Source: Aureimonas populi (lineage in GTDB: Bacteria > Pseudomonadota > Alphaproteobacteria > Rhizobiales > Rhizobiaceae). Taken from it: 64,000 nucleotides of DNA. The position numbers and the translations under genes were made by a program. How positions within the stretch are numbered: position 1 is the stretch's first letter; every line of letters begins with the position of its first letter. Location: positions 1,922,001 through 1,986,000 of the forward strand of contig NZ_CP072611.1 of assembly GCF_017815515.1 (NCBI RefSeq). The letters run 5' to 3'. Positions 10,381-18,648 of this stretch are shown here, one piece after another. Below the pieces are notes generated by a model. The model made no database searches and was not told where the DNA came from. It saw only the letters and a list, made by a program, of their open reading frames with translations.

Positions 10381-11166
10381 ATGACCGACTGGAACCCCGC
10401 GCTCTACACACGCTTCGAGGACGAGCGCACAAGGCCCGCGCGCGATCTCCTCGCCCGCTGCCTGATCGATTCGGCGGATGGCGAGCGGCTTTCCATCGCC
10501 GATCTCGGCTGCGGTCCCGGCAATTCCACTGAGCTTCTGGCCCGGCGCTTCCCGAAGGCGCGCATCACCGGCTACGACCTGTCGGAGGCGATGCTGGAGG
10601 CGGCGCGGGAGCGCCTGCCCCATTGCGCCTTCGAACGCGCCGATATCGCGCACTGGCGGCCGGGTACCCGCTTCGATCTCGTCTATTCCAACGCCGCCCT
10701 GCAATGGGTGCGCGGGCACGAGGCGCTTCTGCCCGGCCTCCTCTCCCATGTCGCGCCGGGAGGGCTTCTGGCGGCTCAGGTGCCCGACAATCTGGCCGAT
10801 CCGAGCCAGACGGCCATGGCGCGGATCGCGCGGGAACCGGCCTTCGCGCCCTATCTGGCCGGCGCCGGCGAGGCGCGGGAGCCGATCGCCCCGCTTCACA
10901 CGGTCTATGACTGGCTGGCGGGGCAGGCGCAGGGCGTCGATGTCTGGCTCACGCACTACCAGCACCCGATGGAGAGCGCCGAGGCCATCACGCAATGGTT
11001 CCGCTCGACGGGGCTCAAGCCCTTTCTCGATCCGCTGCCGGAGGCGCTGAAGGCGGACTTCCTGGAACGCTATACGCGGGAGATGGAGAAGGCTTATCCG
11101 GCGCGCTCCGACGGGCGCCTCCTCCTCGGCTTCCCGCGCCTCTTCTTCGTGGCGAAAAAGGGCTGA
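10381..11166 (+). CDS. tam: Trans-aconitate 2-methyltransferase
   Basis: SAM-dependent methylation of trans-aconitate, a spontaneous and inhibitory isomer of the TCA intermediate cis-aconitate. The 261 residues begin DWNPALYTRFEDERTRPARD, a start typical of Tam. The SAM-binding motif I DLGCGPGNSTELLARRFP is at about 41-58, followed by ITGYDLSEAML and the family block VYSNAALQWVRGH. It starts 41 bases after the DUF4175 gene and ends 4 bases before the convergent cpdR stop. Confidence 0.93.
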   Translation: MTDWNPALYTRFEDERTRPARDLLARCLIDSADGERLSIADLGCGPGNSTELLARRFPKARITGYDLSEAMLEAARERLPHCAFERADIAHWRPGTRFDLVYSNAALQWVRGHEALLPGLLSHVAPGGLLAAQVPDNLADPSQTAMARIAREPAFAPYLAGAGEAREPIAPLHTVYDWLAGQAQGVDVWLTHYQHPMESAEAITQWFRSTGLKPFLDPLPEALKADFLERYTREMEKAYPARSDGRLLLGFPRLFFVAKKG

Positions 11167-11170
11167 AGGC

Positions 11171-11572
11171 TCAGCCGTAGCGGCGCAGCGGCTCGGCGCG
11201 GGCGGGGGCGGCCATGAGGGCCTTGGTCACGCGGGCGCGGATCTCGGCGAGCGTGAAGGGCTTGTCGACCACGCCCTCGATGATCGCCGTCAAATCCTCC
11301 GCCGCCTCGCGCTGCTCGGCATAGCCGGTCATCAGCAGGATCGGCAGGTCGGGAAAGGCGGAACGCGAGGCATGGGCCAGCTCGATGCCGGTCATCGCCG
11401 GCATGCGGATATCGGAGAGGACGAGGTCGAAATCCCCGTCCTCGGCGACGAGCACCTCCAGCGCCTCCTCGCCGTCCTCGGCCACGCTCACGGCATGGCC
11501 GTCCAGACGCAGGGCCCGCGCCACCAGAAGGCGCACGCCCGCGTCGTCCTCGGCGACGAGAATCTTGGCCAT
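11171..11572 (-). CDS. cpdR: CpdR-like single-domain response regulator
   Basis: A stand-alone receiver domain of 133 residues. The acidic pocket is at residues 8-10 (EDD), the phospho-acceptor Asp54 is in LVLSDIRMP and the conserved Lys104 is in DKPF. In alphaproteobacteria, unphosphorylated CpdR directs ClpXP to degrade cell-cycle regulators such as CtrA, and the CckA-ChpT relay controls it. Placement beside hpt and ftsEX is the usual Rhizobiales position of cpdR1, which supports the name. Other single-domain regulators look alike, so the role is inferred. The ATG at 11572 fits the family N-terminus MAKILVAEDD. Confidence 0.82.
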   Translation of the reverse strand: MAKILVAEDDAGVRLLVARALRLDGHAVSVAEDGEEALEVLVAEDGDFDLVLSDIRMPAMTGIELAHASRSAFPDLPILLMTGYAEQREAAEDLTAIIEGVVDKPFTLAEIRARVTKALMAAPARAEPLRRYG

Positions 11573-11645
11573 GCCGTCCTCTTCCTTGCCGCCGGCGAAT
11601 GCATGCCGGCCGGAAGCAGTATGACGGCCAATCCTTACGCGGACC

Positions 11646-12182
11646 TTATTCGACGACGCGCCCGACGAAGGGCAGCTCGCGAAAGGCGTGGCCCACATCC
11701 ATGCCGTATCCCACCACGAAATGGTCGGGGCAGGAGAAGCCCACATAGTCGGCCTCGATCTCGGTCTTGCGGCGCATCGCCTTGTCGAGGAGCACGGCGA
11801 TCTGCGAGCGCGCCGCGCCCCGCTCCAGCATCAGCTCGCGCGCGAATTTGAGCGTGCGGCCCGATTCCAGGATGTCGTCGACGAGAATCACGTGGCGGCC
11901 CGCAACGCTCTGCTCCACATCTCGCAGGATGCGCACCTCGCCGCCCTCGGTTCCCGCGCCGTAGCTGGAGAGCGACATGAACTCGACCTCGGGCGAGAGG
12001 CCCGCCTCGTGCAGGGCCCGCAGAAGGTCGGCCGTGAAGACGAAGGCGCCCTTCAGTATGCCCACGAGAAGCAGGTCGCCCGGCCCGCTCGCGGCGATCT
12101 CGCCGGCGAGCCGGCGCACGGCTCCTGCGATCTCCTGCGCGCTGTAGAGTGTCTCGATGGACCGGCCGCGGACGTGGATCAT
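11646..12182 (-). CDS. hpt: Hypoxanthine phosphoribosyltransferase
   Basis: Purine salvage: converts hypoxanthine (and guanine) plus PRPP to IMP or GMP. The 178-residue cytoplasmic protein has the PRPP-binding signature VILVDDILESGRT at about residues 96-108. The flexible-loop region FMSLSSYGAGTEGG contains the conserved Ser-Tyr pair. The C-terminal block is DYVGFSCPDHFVVGYGMD. I placed the start at the ATG at 12182 (MIHVRGRSIETLYS). The frame is open upstream, but the residues there are Gly-, Ala- and Arg-rich and not family-like. The cpdR gene follows on the same strand after 73 bases. Confidence 0.93.
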   Translation of the reverse strand: MIHVRGRSIETLYSAQEIAGAVRRLAGEIAASGPGDLLLVGILKGAFVFTADLLRALHEAGLSPEVEFMSLSSYGAGTEGGEVRILRDVEQSVAGRHVILVDDILESGRTLKFARELMLERGAARSQIAVLLDKAMRRKTEIEADYVGFSCPDHFVVGYGMDVGHAFRELPFVGRVVE

Positions 12183-12270
12183 TCGGTTTCCGTTCCGGGC
12201 GGCCGCGCCGCCCGGCCTCGTAGGCGTTCCGGCGTCCGGCCGGCCCGGAGGCGCGCTGGCGGGCCTGGCG

Positions 12271-12495
12271 TCAGACCCGGCTCGAGGCCGTTCCCATCGG
12301 GCGGCAGCGCCTGGCAAGGCGCATAGCATCGTCGAGCAGCGATTGATACGGGCGCAGGCCGAGACGCGCCGCAAGGTCCGGCGCCGGCACGGGCCGGGGG
12401 GCCGGCGCCTTGCCCGCGCGCGCCACGATCTCGCCCTCGATGACGAGGCCGCGCCGGGCGCGGCGCGGGCCGGGGACGTTCGGGTCGCGTGTCAT
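12271..12495 (-). CDS. Small hypothetical protein
   Basis: A 74-residue basic, Pro- and Arg-rich reading frame starting MTRDPNVPGPRRARRGL. The ATG has a purine-rich run (GAGAGAGGACGAGAG) just upstream. It ends with a short helix-like section (LRPYQSLLDDAMRLARRC). I do not recognise the family. It sits 88 bases upstream of hpt on the same strand and diverges from ftsE. It could also be a chance frame in GC-rich DNA. Confidence 0.45.
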   Translation of the reverse strand: MTRDPNVPGPRRARRGLVIEGEIVARAGKAPAPRPVPAPDLAARLGLRPYQSLLDDAMRLARRCRPMGTASSRV

Positions 12496-12640
12496 GGCTC
12501 TCGTCCTCTCTCGCTCCTGTTCAGGAAGGGGTAAGGTCCTCATGGTTAACGAATGGTGAACCGGGCCCCGATGGCGCCCGGCATGAGAATGACCAGTATG
12601 CCGGCGCACATCAAGCGCCGGGGCGGCTGCGGGAGAGACC

Positions 12641-13300
12641 TTGATACGATTCGAGAATGTCGGCCTGCGCTATGACATGGGCCCCGAGGTGCTGCGCGAC
12701 CTGACGTTCGAGATCGGTCGCCAGTCCTTCCAGTTCCTCACCGGCCCATCCGGCGCGGGCAAGACCAGCCTTCTGCGCATGCTGTTCCTGGCGCTCAGGC
12801 CGACGCGCGGGCTCGTCACCATCATGGGCCGCGATGCCTCCACCCTGACGCGCGAGGACCTGCCGCCCATCCGCCGGCGGATCGGCGTCGTGTTCCAGGA
12901 TTTCCGCCTGCTCGACCACATGACCACCTACGAGAACGTCGCCTTGCCGCTGCGGGTGCGGGGTCGGGCGGAGGACAGCTACCGGCAGGACGTGGTGGAC
13001 CTCATCCGCTGGGTGGGGCTGGGAGAGCGGCTGAACGCGCCGCCGGCCGTCCTGTCCGGCGGCGAGAAGCAGCGCGCGGCCATCGCCCGCGCGCTCATCG
13101 ACCAGCCCGACATCCTCCTGGCGGACGAGCCCACCGGCAATGTCGACCCGCCGCTCGCCCGCCGGCTCCTGCGCCTGTTCATGGAGCTGAACCGCACGGG
13201 CACGGCGGTGGTCATCGCCACGCACGATCTCGGCCTGATGGAGCAGGTGGAGGCGCGCCGGCTGGTGCTCTCGGAAGGGCGGCTCGAAATCTATGATTAG
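12641..13300 (+). CDS. ftsE: Cell division ATP-binding protein FtsE
   Basis: ATPase of the FtsEX complex, which sits at the division septum and activates peptidoglycan hydrolases through periplasmic partners. The 219-residue ABC ATPase has Walker A GPSGAGKTS (about 36-44), Q-loop VFQDFRLL, the ABC signature LSGGEKQRAAIARAL, Walker B ILLADEPTGNVD and switch His in ATHD. The start codon is TTG or ATA-adjacent: the frame opens at 12641 with MIRFENVGLRYD, as in FtsE. It overlaps ftsX by 8 bases, indicating coupled synthesis of the two subunits. Confidence 0.96.
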   Translation: MIRFENVGLRYDMGPEVLRDLTFEIGRQSFQFLTGPSGAGKTSLLRMLFLALRPTRGLVTIMGRDASTLTREDLPPIRRRIGVVFQDFRLLDHMTTYENVALPLRVRGRAEDSYRQDVVDLIRWVGLGERLNAPPAVLSGGEKQRAAIARALIDQPDILLADEPTGNVDPPLARRLLRLFMELNRTGTAVVIATHDLGLMEQVEARRLVLSEGRLEIYD

Positions 13301-14273
13301 GGCGCTGGCGGACCATCTGTCGCGAGCCGTGCGCTCCTGGCGGCGGGCCCGCGGGGCGCGCCCCACGCCCATCGTGCCGCCGGGCAATGTCGCCGGCCGC
13401 GCGCTCACCACCGTCATCGCGATCATGACCTTCCTCGCCAGCCTCACCTTCGGGGCCGTGTCCCTGGTGGCGGAAGCGGCATTCGACTGGGAGAGCGAGA
13501 TCTCGCGCGAGATCACCATCCAGATCCTGCCGGAGGACGGGCTCGACATGGGCGAGGCGCTCGGCCGCCTGCGCGCGCTGGTGGCGGCGACGCCGGGCGT
13601 CGTGGCGGCCGAAATTCTGGACGATGGCGCGACGGCCCGCCTCCTGGAGCCCTGGCTCGGCCCGGGGCTGGACCTGGAGGAACTGCCCGTTCCGCGCCTC
13701 CTGATCGTCTCCATCGACGAAGCGGCCCCGCCCGATTTCGCCGCGCTGGGCGAGCGTGTCCGTGAAGCGGTGCCGCAGGCCAGCCTCGACGATCATCGCG
13801 CCTGGGTCTCGCGGCTCGTCTCCATGGCGCGGGCCACGGTCCTGGCCGGTATCGCGATTCTCGGCCTCGTCCTGACGGCCACCGTCCTCACCGTCGTCTT
13901 CGCCACGCGCGGGGCCATGTCGGGCAATCGCCAGATCATCGAGGTGCTGCATTTCGTGGGCGCGCGCTCCAGCTTCATCGCCGCCGAGTTCCAGCGCCAT
14001 TTCCTGCGCCTCGGCCTTCTGGGCGCGGCCACGGGTGGGGCGGGGGCGCTGGCCGTGTTCGGCCTCGTGGGCTGGTGGGCGCGCTCCAACCGCGCCACGC
14101 CGGAGGCCGACCAGATCGGGGCGCTGTTCGGCTCCTTCGCCATCGGCTGGGGCGGCTATGCGGGTGTGGTGGTGCTGGCGCTCCTCGTGGGCCTCGTCAC
14201 CGCGCTCACCTCGCGCCTCACGGTCAAGCGCCAGCTCGCGGCCATCGACATGCTTTCGCCGGTGGAAGGTTGA
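13293..14273 (+). CDS. ftsX: Cell division protein FtsX
   Basis: Membrane partner of FtsE. The 326-residue protein shows four membrane segments: about 35-57 (TVIAIMTFLASLTFGAVSL), 178-200 (TVLAGIAILGLVLTATVLTV), 235-257 and 285-305. The extracytoplasmic domain between the first two is mixed alpha/beta, as in other FtsX proteins. The C-terminal permease block includes NRQIIEVLHFVGARSSFIA. Its start overlaps the end of ftsE by 8 bases. FtsEX in alphaproteobacteria regulates septal wall hydrolysis. Confidence 0.93.
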   Translation: MIRALADHLSRAVRSWRRARGARPTPIVPPGNVAGRALTTVIAIMTFLASLTFGAVSLVAEAAFDWESEISREITIQILPEDGLDMGEALGRLRALVAATPGVVAAEILDDGATARLLEPWLGPGLDLEELPVPRLLIVSIDEAAPPDFAALGERVREAVPQASLDDHRAWVSRLVSMARATVLAGIAILGLVLTATVLTVVFATRGAMSGNRQIIEVLHFVGARSSFIAAEFQRHFLRLGLLGAATGGAGALAVFGLVGWWARSNRATPEADQIGALFGSFAIGWGGYAGVVVLALLVGLVTALTSRLTVKRQLAAIDMLSPVEG

Positions 14274-14284
14274 ACGTTTAGGCT

Positions 14285-15043
14285 ATGCTGGCCGTTCAAG
14301 CCCCAGGCAGCGTTGAGGCGCCAATGATCGGGCGGTTCGCACGCGGCAAGACGGATTCGCGGATGAGGCAGAAGAGCGACAGGAAGGGGAGGGGGCGGCG
14401 TCTGGCCGCCCGGTTGCTGGGCGTGGCGCTCATCGTCGCGCTCGCGCTGTCCGCCTATCTGGCGGGCGGCTTCCTGCGCTTCGCGCAGGAGGTCGCCTCC
14501 CTTTCCGTGCCGGCCTCGCTGGAAGAGACGGACGGCATCGTGGTGCTCACGGGCGGCGCGCAGCGCATCGAGCGAGCGCTCGACTTGCTCAAGCGTGGCG
14601 AGGGCCAGCGCCTGCTCATCAGCGGCGTCAATCCCGGCACCGGCATCGCCAGCCTCTCGCGCCTCACCGGCAACGACCGCTCCCTGTTCGAATGCTGCGT
14701 GGACCTCGACTACGCCGCGCTCGATACGATCGGCAATGCGCGCATGACCGCCCGGTGGGCGCGCGAGCACGGGCTGGACCGGCTGATCCTCGTCACCAGC
14801 GACTATCACATCCCCCGTTCGCTGATCGAGCTGGAGGGCGTGGCGGACGCGCCTGTGGTGGTGCCCTATCCCGTCTCGCCCGAAAAGCTCTGGCGCGCGG
14901 ACGGCACGCCGACACGCCTCGGCCTCAGGCTCCTGGCCACCGAGTTCGCCAAGGTTCTGGCCGCCAAGGCGCGGCTGGCCACCGGCATAGACTATGCGCG
15001 CAGCAGCCACAGGCAGCTGGCCGCCCACGATCCCGCCTCCTGA
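14285..15043 (+). CDS. YdcF/SanA/ElyC family (DUF218) membrane protein
   Basis: A 252-residue protein with one N-terminal membrane anchor (about 43-62, LLGVALIVALALSAYLAGGF) and a DUF218 domain. Family blocks are DGIVVLTGGAQRIERALDLL, LLISGVNPGTG, the NARMTARWAREHGLDRLILV stretch and TSDYHIPRSLIEL. Relatives such as SanA and ElyC affect envelope integrity and lipid-carrier use, but the enzymatic activity is not established. An internal ATG at 14324 (MIGRF) may be the real start, because the first residues are not family-like. It follows ftsX by 11 bases and precedes plsC, an envelope-related cluster. Confidence 0.83.
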   Translation: MLAVQAPGSVEAPMIGRFARGKTDSRMRQKSDRKGRGRRLAARLLGVALIVALALSAYLAGGFLRFAQEVASLSVPASLEETDGIVVLTGGAQRIERALDLLKRGEGQRLLISGVNPGTGIASLSRLTGNDRSLFECCVDLDYAALDTIGNARMTARWAREHGLDRLILVTSDYHIPRSLIELEGVADAPVVVPYPVSPEKLWRADGTPTRLGLRLLATEFAKVLAAKARLATGIDYARSSHRQLAAHDPAS

Positions 15044-15106
15044 CGTGGCTTTGCTTGTGGGCCTTGCGCGGTTAAGAGAGCACGACGCGCAACGCTTCGC
15101 CGGGAC

Positions 15107-15886
15107 ATGACGCTTCTACGATCGCTCGCCTTCCACATCTGCTTCTACGCCAACCTGATCCTTCAGCTTCTGGTGTATCTGCCGGTGTTCTTCCTCTTGC
15201 CGGAGCGCCATTGCTGGGCGATCGTCAAGAACTGGGCGCGCTCCAGCCTCTGGATCCTTCACCATGTGGCCGGCATCCGCACCGTCATTTCGGGGCGGGA
15301 GAACATCCCGAGCGGGGGGGCGATCATCGCCTCCAAGCACCAGTCCTTCTGGGAAACCTTCGCGCTGATTCCCGAGCTGGAGAAGCCCGCCTTCATCCTC
15401 AAGAAGGAGCTGATGGCGATCCCTGTCTTCGGCTGGTACGCCCGGCGGATGCGGATGATCCCCGTGGACCGCGCCAAGCGCGGCGCGACGCTCCCCTCGC
15501 TTCGCGGCGCGGTGCGCGAGGCGGTGGAGGAGGGGCGCCACGTGGTGATCTTCCCGGAGGGCACGCGGGCCGCGCCCGGCGCGGCGCCCAACTACCGGCC
15601 GGGCGTCCATTATCTCTATTCGGAGCTGTCGCTCACCATCGCGCCCGTGGCTGTCAATTCCGGCCTGTTCTGGCCGCGCAAGGCCTTTCGCCGCGAGCCG
15701 GGCACCATCCGGGCCGAATTCCTGCCCGTCATCGGGCCGGGCCTGGAGCGCGAGGCCTTTCTCGGCCGCCTGCGGGACGAGATCGAGACCGCCTCGCTGG
15801 CCCTGATGCGCGCCGCCTACGCCGAGCGCGCCGACCTTCCGATGAGCGATCTGGTGCGCGCGCGCCTTGCGGAGGAGGGCGCCTAG
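15107..15886 (+). CDS. plsC: 1-acyl-sn-glycerol-3-phosphate acyltransferase
   Basis: Transfers an acyl chain to the sn-2 position of lysophosphatidic acid to make phosphatidic acid at the inner membrane. The 259-residue protein has an N-terminal membrane segment (about 12-32). The acyltransferase block I reads KHQSFWETF, an HX4E form instead of the usual HX4D. Block III FPEGTR is near residue 150. Some betaproteobacterial PlsC/NlaA proteins also have Glu here, so the enzyme is probably active. Its TAG stop lies inside the left end of a 108-bp repeat. Confidence 0.92.
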   Translation: MTLLRSLAFHICFYANLILQLLVYLPVFFLLPERHCWAIVKNWARSSLWILHHVAGIRTVISGRENIPSGGAIIASKHQSFWETFALIPELEKPAFILKKELMAIPVFGWYARRMRMIPVDRAKRGATLPSLRGAVREAVEEGRHVVIFPEGTRAAPGAAPNYRPGVHYLYSELSLTIAPVAVNSGLFWPRKAFRREPGTIRAEFLPVIGPGLEREAFLGRLRDEIETASLALMRAAYAERADLPMSDLVRARLAEEGA

Positions 15887-15990
15887 AGAAATTCCTGCAA
15901 AAGTGGGAACCGATTTTGCGTCCGGGACTGCGTAAGAACAAAGAGATAGTGCATGGGGAGGTAATCCGGTTTTCACCGGAAATGCTCTAG
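15883..15990 (-). repeat. 108-bp interspersed element, copy 1
   Basis: It starts CTAGAG and ends CTCTAG and fills the whole gap between the convergent plsC and chaC genes. plsC's TAG stop is in its left end and chaC's TAG stop in its right end. Its core, on the minus strand, reads TTGTTCTTACGCAGTC and GGTTCCC. A near-identical-length inverted copy lies at 17600-17707. An internal hairpin CCGGT-TTTC-ACCGG is near the right end. Confidence 0.85.
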
Positions 15991-16499
15991 AGGCGCGCCA
16001 CGACCTCCTCCAGCCAGGAATCGCTGAGGCCGAGCGCGCGGATTTCGCCCAGCGCCGATGTCACATATTCTGTGTTCGGGCCGGAGCGCCCGTGCGAGCG
16101 CGCCACCATATGGGCCGCCTCGCTCGCCGAGAGGCGCCCGGCATACTGGCTGTGCCCGCGGTCCACGACATAGGCCAGCGCGCGCACGAGCCGCCCGTCC
16201 TCCAGCCGCACGGGCAGCGTGGTCTCGCGGTAGACATGCGTCACCAGCTCTCGCTCGCGCAGATAGTGGATGGTCGCCTCCGCCAGCGCCGCCTCCACGC
16301 GAAACGCCATGCCGACGCATGAGCCGCCCCGGTCGAGCCCGAAGACGAGTCCCGGCCGCTCCGGCGTGCCGCGATGCACGTGGGAGCGCACGCAGAGCGA
16401 GCGATGATAGCCCGCCAGCCGGCCCTTGGCGCGTTCGGCGAAGGAGAAGCCCGGACGCCAGATCAGCGAACCATATCCGAAGACCCAAAGATCGCTCAT
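15987..16499 (-). CDS. chaC: Gamma-glutamylcyclotransferase, ChaC family
   Basis: Cleaves glutathione or gamma-glutamyl peptides to 5-oxoproline and releases the dipeptide, so it affects glutathione turnover. The 170-residue protein begins MSDLWVFGYGSLIWRPGF, with the substrate-binding YGSLIW loop at about 9-14, and continues RLAGYHRSLCVRS, as in ChaC. The catalytic Glu is probably in the YLRERELVTHVYRE region. The ATG at 16499 suits the family; 11 more in-frame residues exist upstream. Its TAG stop is provided by the right end of repeat copy 1. Confidence 0.92.
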   Translation of the reverse strand: MSDLWVFGYGSLIWRPGFSFAERAKGRLAGYHRSLCVRSHVHRGTPERPGLVFGLDRGGSCVGMAFRVEAALAEATIHYLRERELVTHVYRETTLPVRLEDGRLVRALAYVVDRGHSQYAGRLSASEAAHMVARSHGRSGPNTEYVTSALGEIRALGLSDSWLEEVVARL

Positions 16500-16583
16500 C
16501 GCCCTTGAAATTCCCCGATGCCCGCCCGACAACCCGTGGGCCGGACGGCGGCAGTGAGCGGCAGTGAAAGGACAGGGGACCCC

Positions 16584-17603
16584 ATGGCGTCAAGCGCAAA
16601 AACCGGCTCGGGCGCCATGCGGGCCTTCGCCATCGTGGCCGGCATCGTCGTCCTTCTGGCGGCCGGTCTCGTGGCGGCGTGGTTCTATCTGGCGGGCGAG
16701 CTGGACCGCCGCGCCGAGGCCGCGCTCCAGGCGGCGGCCGGGCGCGGCGTCACCGTCGGCTGCGCCAATCGCAGCGTCTTCGGCTTTCCGTTCCGGCTCG
16801 GCCTGTCCTGCGACGCGGTGACGCTCCACGCGCCGGAAAGCGCGGTGAACGCCAGCGGCGGCGCCGTGCGCACCGCCGCCCAGATCTACGATCCCTCGCG
16901 CATCGTGCTGGAGTTCGACGGGCCCGCCAGCGTGGAGGCGCCCGACCTGCCGCCCTTCGACGTCCTGTGGCGGCTGGGCCGCGCCTCGGCCGTGTTCGAC
17001 GGCCTCACCCTCGACCGCCTCTCCATCGCGGTGGACGCGCCGCTCGTGGCGCTGCGCCAGCCGGCGTCCGACCGGCTGGAAGTGGCGCGGTCCGAGCGGT
17101 TCGAGATTCACGCGCGCCGCAATGCCGGCGATCTCGATCTGGCGATCCGCGACGAGGGGCTCGTCGTCACGCCGCCGGGGCTGGCAAGCCTGCCGCCCTT
17201 CGACCTCTATGCCGAGATGGCCGTGGCGGGCGCGCAGGACTGGCTGTCGCAGGGCCTGCCCGGCGGGCGGCTGGACGCCGCCCTTCGCGGGCGGGACGGG
17301 CATCTGCGGATGCTACGCCTCGATCTGCAAGGCGGCGGGGCGGCCGAAATCAGCGGCCCCTATGCCATCTCGCAAGGCGGCGAGATTTCGGGCGACTTCG
17401 CGCTGGCGGTGGAAAACCCGCAGGCCATCGCGGGGCTGGTGGAGACGCTGCTGCCCGGCTCGGCGGGCGTCGCCAGCGCCCTTGCCGGCGGGCTCGCCTT
17501 CGCCGGGCGGCAGGAGAACGGGCGCACCGTGGTCGATATCCAGGTGCGGGAGGGGCGCGCCCAACTCGGCTTCATCCCGCTCGGCCGCATCCCGCCGATC
17601 TAA
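16584..17603 (+). CDS. DUF2125 domain protein
   Basis: A 339-residue protein, with an N-terminal membrane segment at about 12-35 (AFAIVAGIVVLLAAGLVAAW). A periplasmic DUF2125 domain follows with CANRSVFGFPFRLGLSCD, containing two Cys that may pair, and DPSRIVLEFDGPA. The role is unknown. The family is largely alphaproteobacterial and has an AsmA/YdgA-like look. I chose the ATG at 16584; the frame is open to 16518. It diverges from chaC. The TAA stop forms the left edge of repeat copy 2. Confidence 0.82.
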   Translation: MASSAKTGSGAMRAFAIVAGIVVLLAAGLVAAWFYLAGELDRRAEAALQAAAGRGVTVGCANRSVFGFPFRLGLSCDAVTLHAPESAVNASGGAVRTAAQIYDPSRIVLEFDGPASVEAPDLPPFDVLWRLGRASAVFDGLTLDRLSIAVDAPLVALRQPASDRLEVARSERFEIHARRNAGDLDLAIRDEGLVVTPPGLASLPPFDLYAEMAVAGAQDWLSQGLPGGRLDAALRGRDGHLRMLRLDLQGGGAAEISGPYAISQGGEISGDFALAVENPQAIAGLVETLLPGSAGVASALAGGLAFAGRQENGRTVVDIQVREGRAQLGFIPLGRIPPI

Positions 17604-17707
17604 GGCATTTCAGGCGGAAACGGGATCACCACCCATGCTCCATCAATTTGTTCTTACGCAGTCGCGGACACAAAAACCGGTTCCCGTTGTCGCTGGGATT
17701 GCTCTAG
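17600..17707 (+). repeat. 108-bp interspersed element, copy 2 (inverted relative to copy 1)
   Basis: It begins CTAAGGCATTTCAGG and ends ATTGCTCTAG. It is the same 108-bp length as copy 1 and about three-quarters identical to its reverse complement, with the shared core TTGTTCTTACGCAGTC. It occupies the full gap between convergent genes. The left end carries the TAA stop of the DUF2125 gene and the right end the TAG stop of tyrC. Confidence 0.85.
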
Positions 17708-18648
17708 TCGCCCGCCTCGTTCCACGGGTCCTTGCGCGGCGGCAGGCGGCCGAAATTGGCTTCGGCCGTGTCCTGCCCCGCCTCCACGATGGAGCGGCGG
17801 ATGGAGCGCGTGCGCGTGAACAGCTCGAACAGCGCGTCGCCGTCGCCCCAGCGGATCGCCCGTTGCAACGAGGCGAGGTCTTCCGAGAAGCGCGCCAGCA
17901 TCTCCAGCACCGCCTCGCGGTTGGTCAGGAAGATGTCGCGCCACATGGTGGGGTCCGAGGCGGCGATGCGGGTGAAGTCGCGAAAGCCGGAGGCGGAGAA
18001 CTTGATCACCTCCGACTGCGTCACCGTTTCGAGGTCGGCGGCCGTGCCCACGATGTTGTAGGCGATGAGATGCGGCACGTGGGACACGATGGCCAGCACG
18101 AGGTCGTGGTGCTCGGCGCTCATCACCTCCACCATGGCGCCCATCGCTTCCCACAGTGCGCGCAGTCGTTCCGTGGCCTGCGCCTGCGTGCCCTCCACGG
18201 GCGTCAGGATGGTCCAGCGGTTCTCGAACAGCTCGAGGAAGCCAGCGTCGGGGCCGGACTGCTCGGTGCCGGCGATGGGGTGGCCGGGCACGAAATGGAC
18301 ATGGGCGGGCAGGTGCGGGGCCATGTCGGCCACCACCGAGCCCTTCACCGAGCCGACATCCGTCACCACGGCGCCGGGCTTGAGCGCGGGCGCGATGGCC
18401 TGCGCCACCGCCCCGCAGGCCCCCACCGGCACGCACAGGATGACGAGATCGGCATCCTTTACCGCCTCGATAGGGTCGCTGTGATAGCTGGTGCCGAGGC
18501 CCAGCTCCCGCGCGCGCGCCAGCGTCCCCTCCCGCCGGGTGGCGATGGCGATCTCGCTCGCAAGGCCCCGCTCGCGCAGGTTGATGGCGATCGAGGAGCC
18601 GATCAGGCCGATACCGACCAGCGCGACCTTGCCGAAAAGGGGCGTCAT
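17704..18648 (-). CDS. tyrC: Prephenate/cyclohexadienyl dehydrogenase
   Basis: NAD(P)-dependent oxidation of prephenate (and/or arogenate) in tyrosine synthesis. The 314-residue protein starts [22 protein letters not shown], with the dinucleotide motif at about 9-16. Family blocks are [11 protein letters not shown] and [18 protein letters not shown], the latter containing the active-site His and Gly loop. The helical dimer domain follows with [21 protein letters not shown]. Its ATG overlaps the hisC stop (ATGA), so hisC-tyrC are coupled. The stop codon belongs to the end of repeat copy 2. Confidence 0.94.
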   Translation of the reverse strand: MTPLFGKVALVGIGLIGSSIAINLRERGLASEIAIATRREGTLARARELGLGTSYHSDPIEAVKDADLVILCVPVGACGAVAQAIAPALKPGAVVTDVGSVKGSVVADMAPHLPAHVHFVPGHPIAGTEQSGPDAGFLELFENRWTILTPVEGTQAQATERLRALWEAMGAMVEVMSAEHHDLVLAIVSHVPHLIAYNIVGTAADLETVTQSEVIKFSASGFRDFTRIAASDPTMWRDIFLTNREAVLEMLARFSEDLASLQRAIRWGDGDALFELFTRTRSIRRSIVEAGQDTAEANFGRLPPRKDPWNEAGD

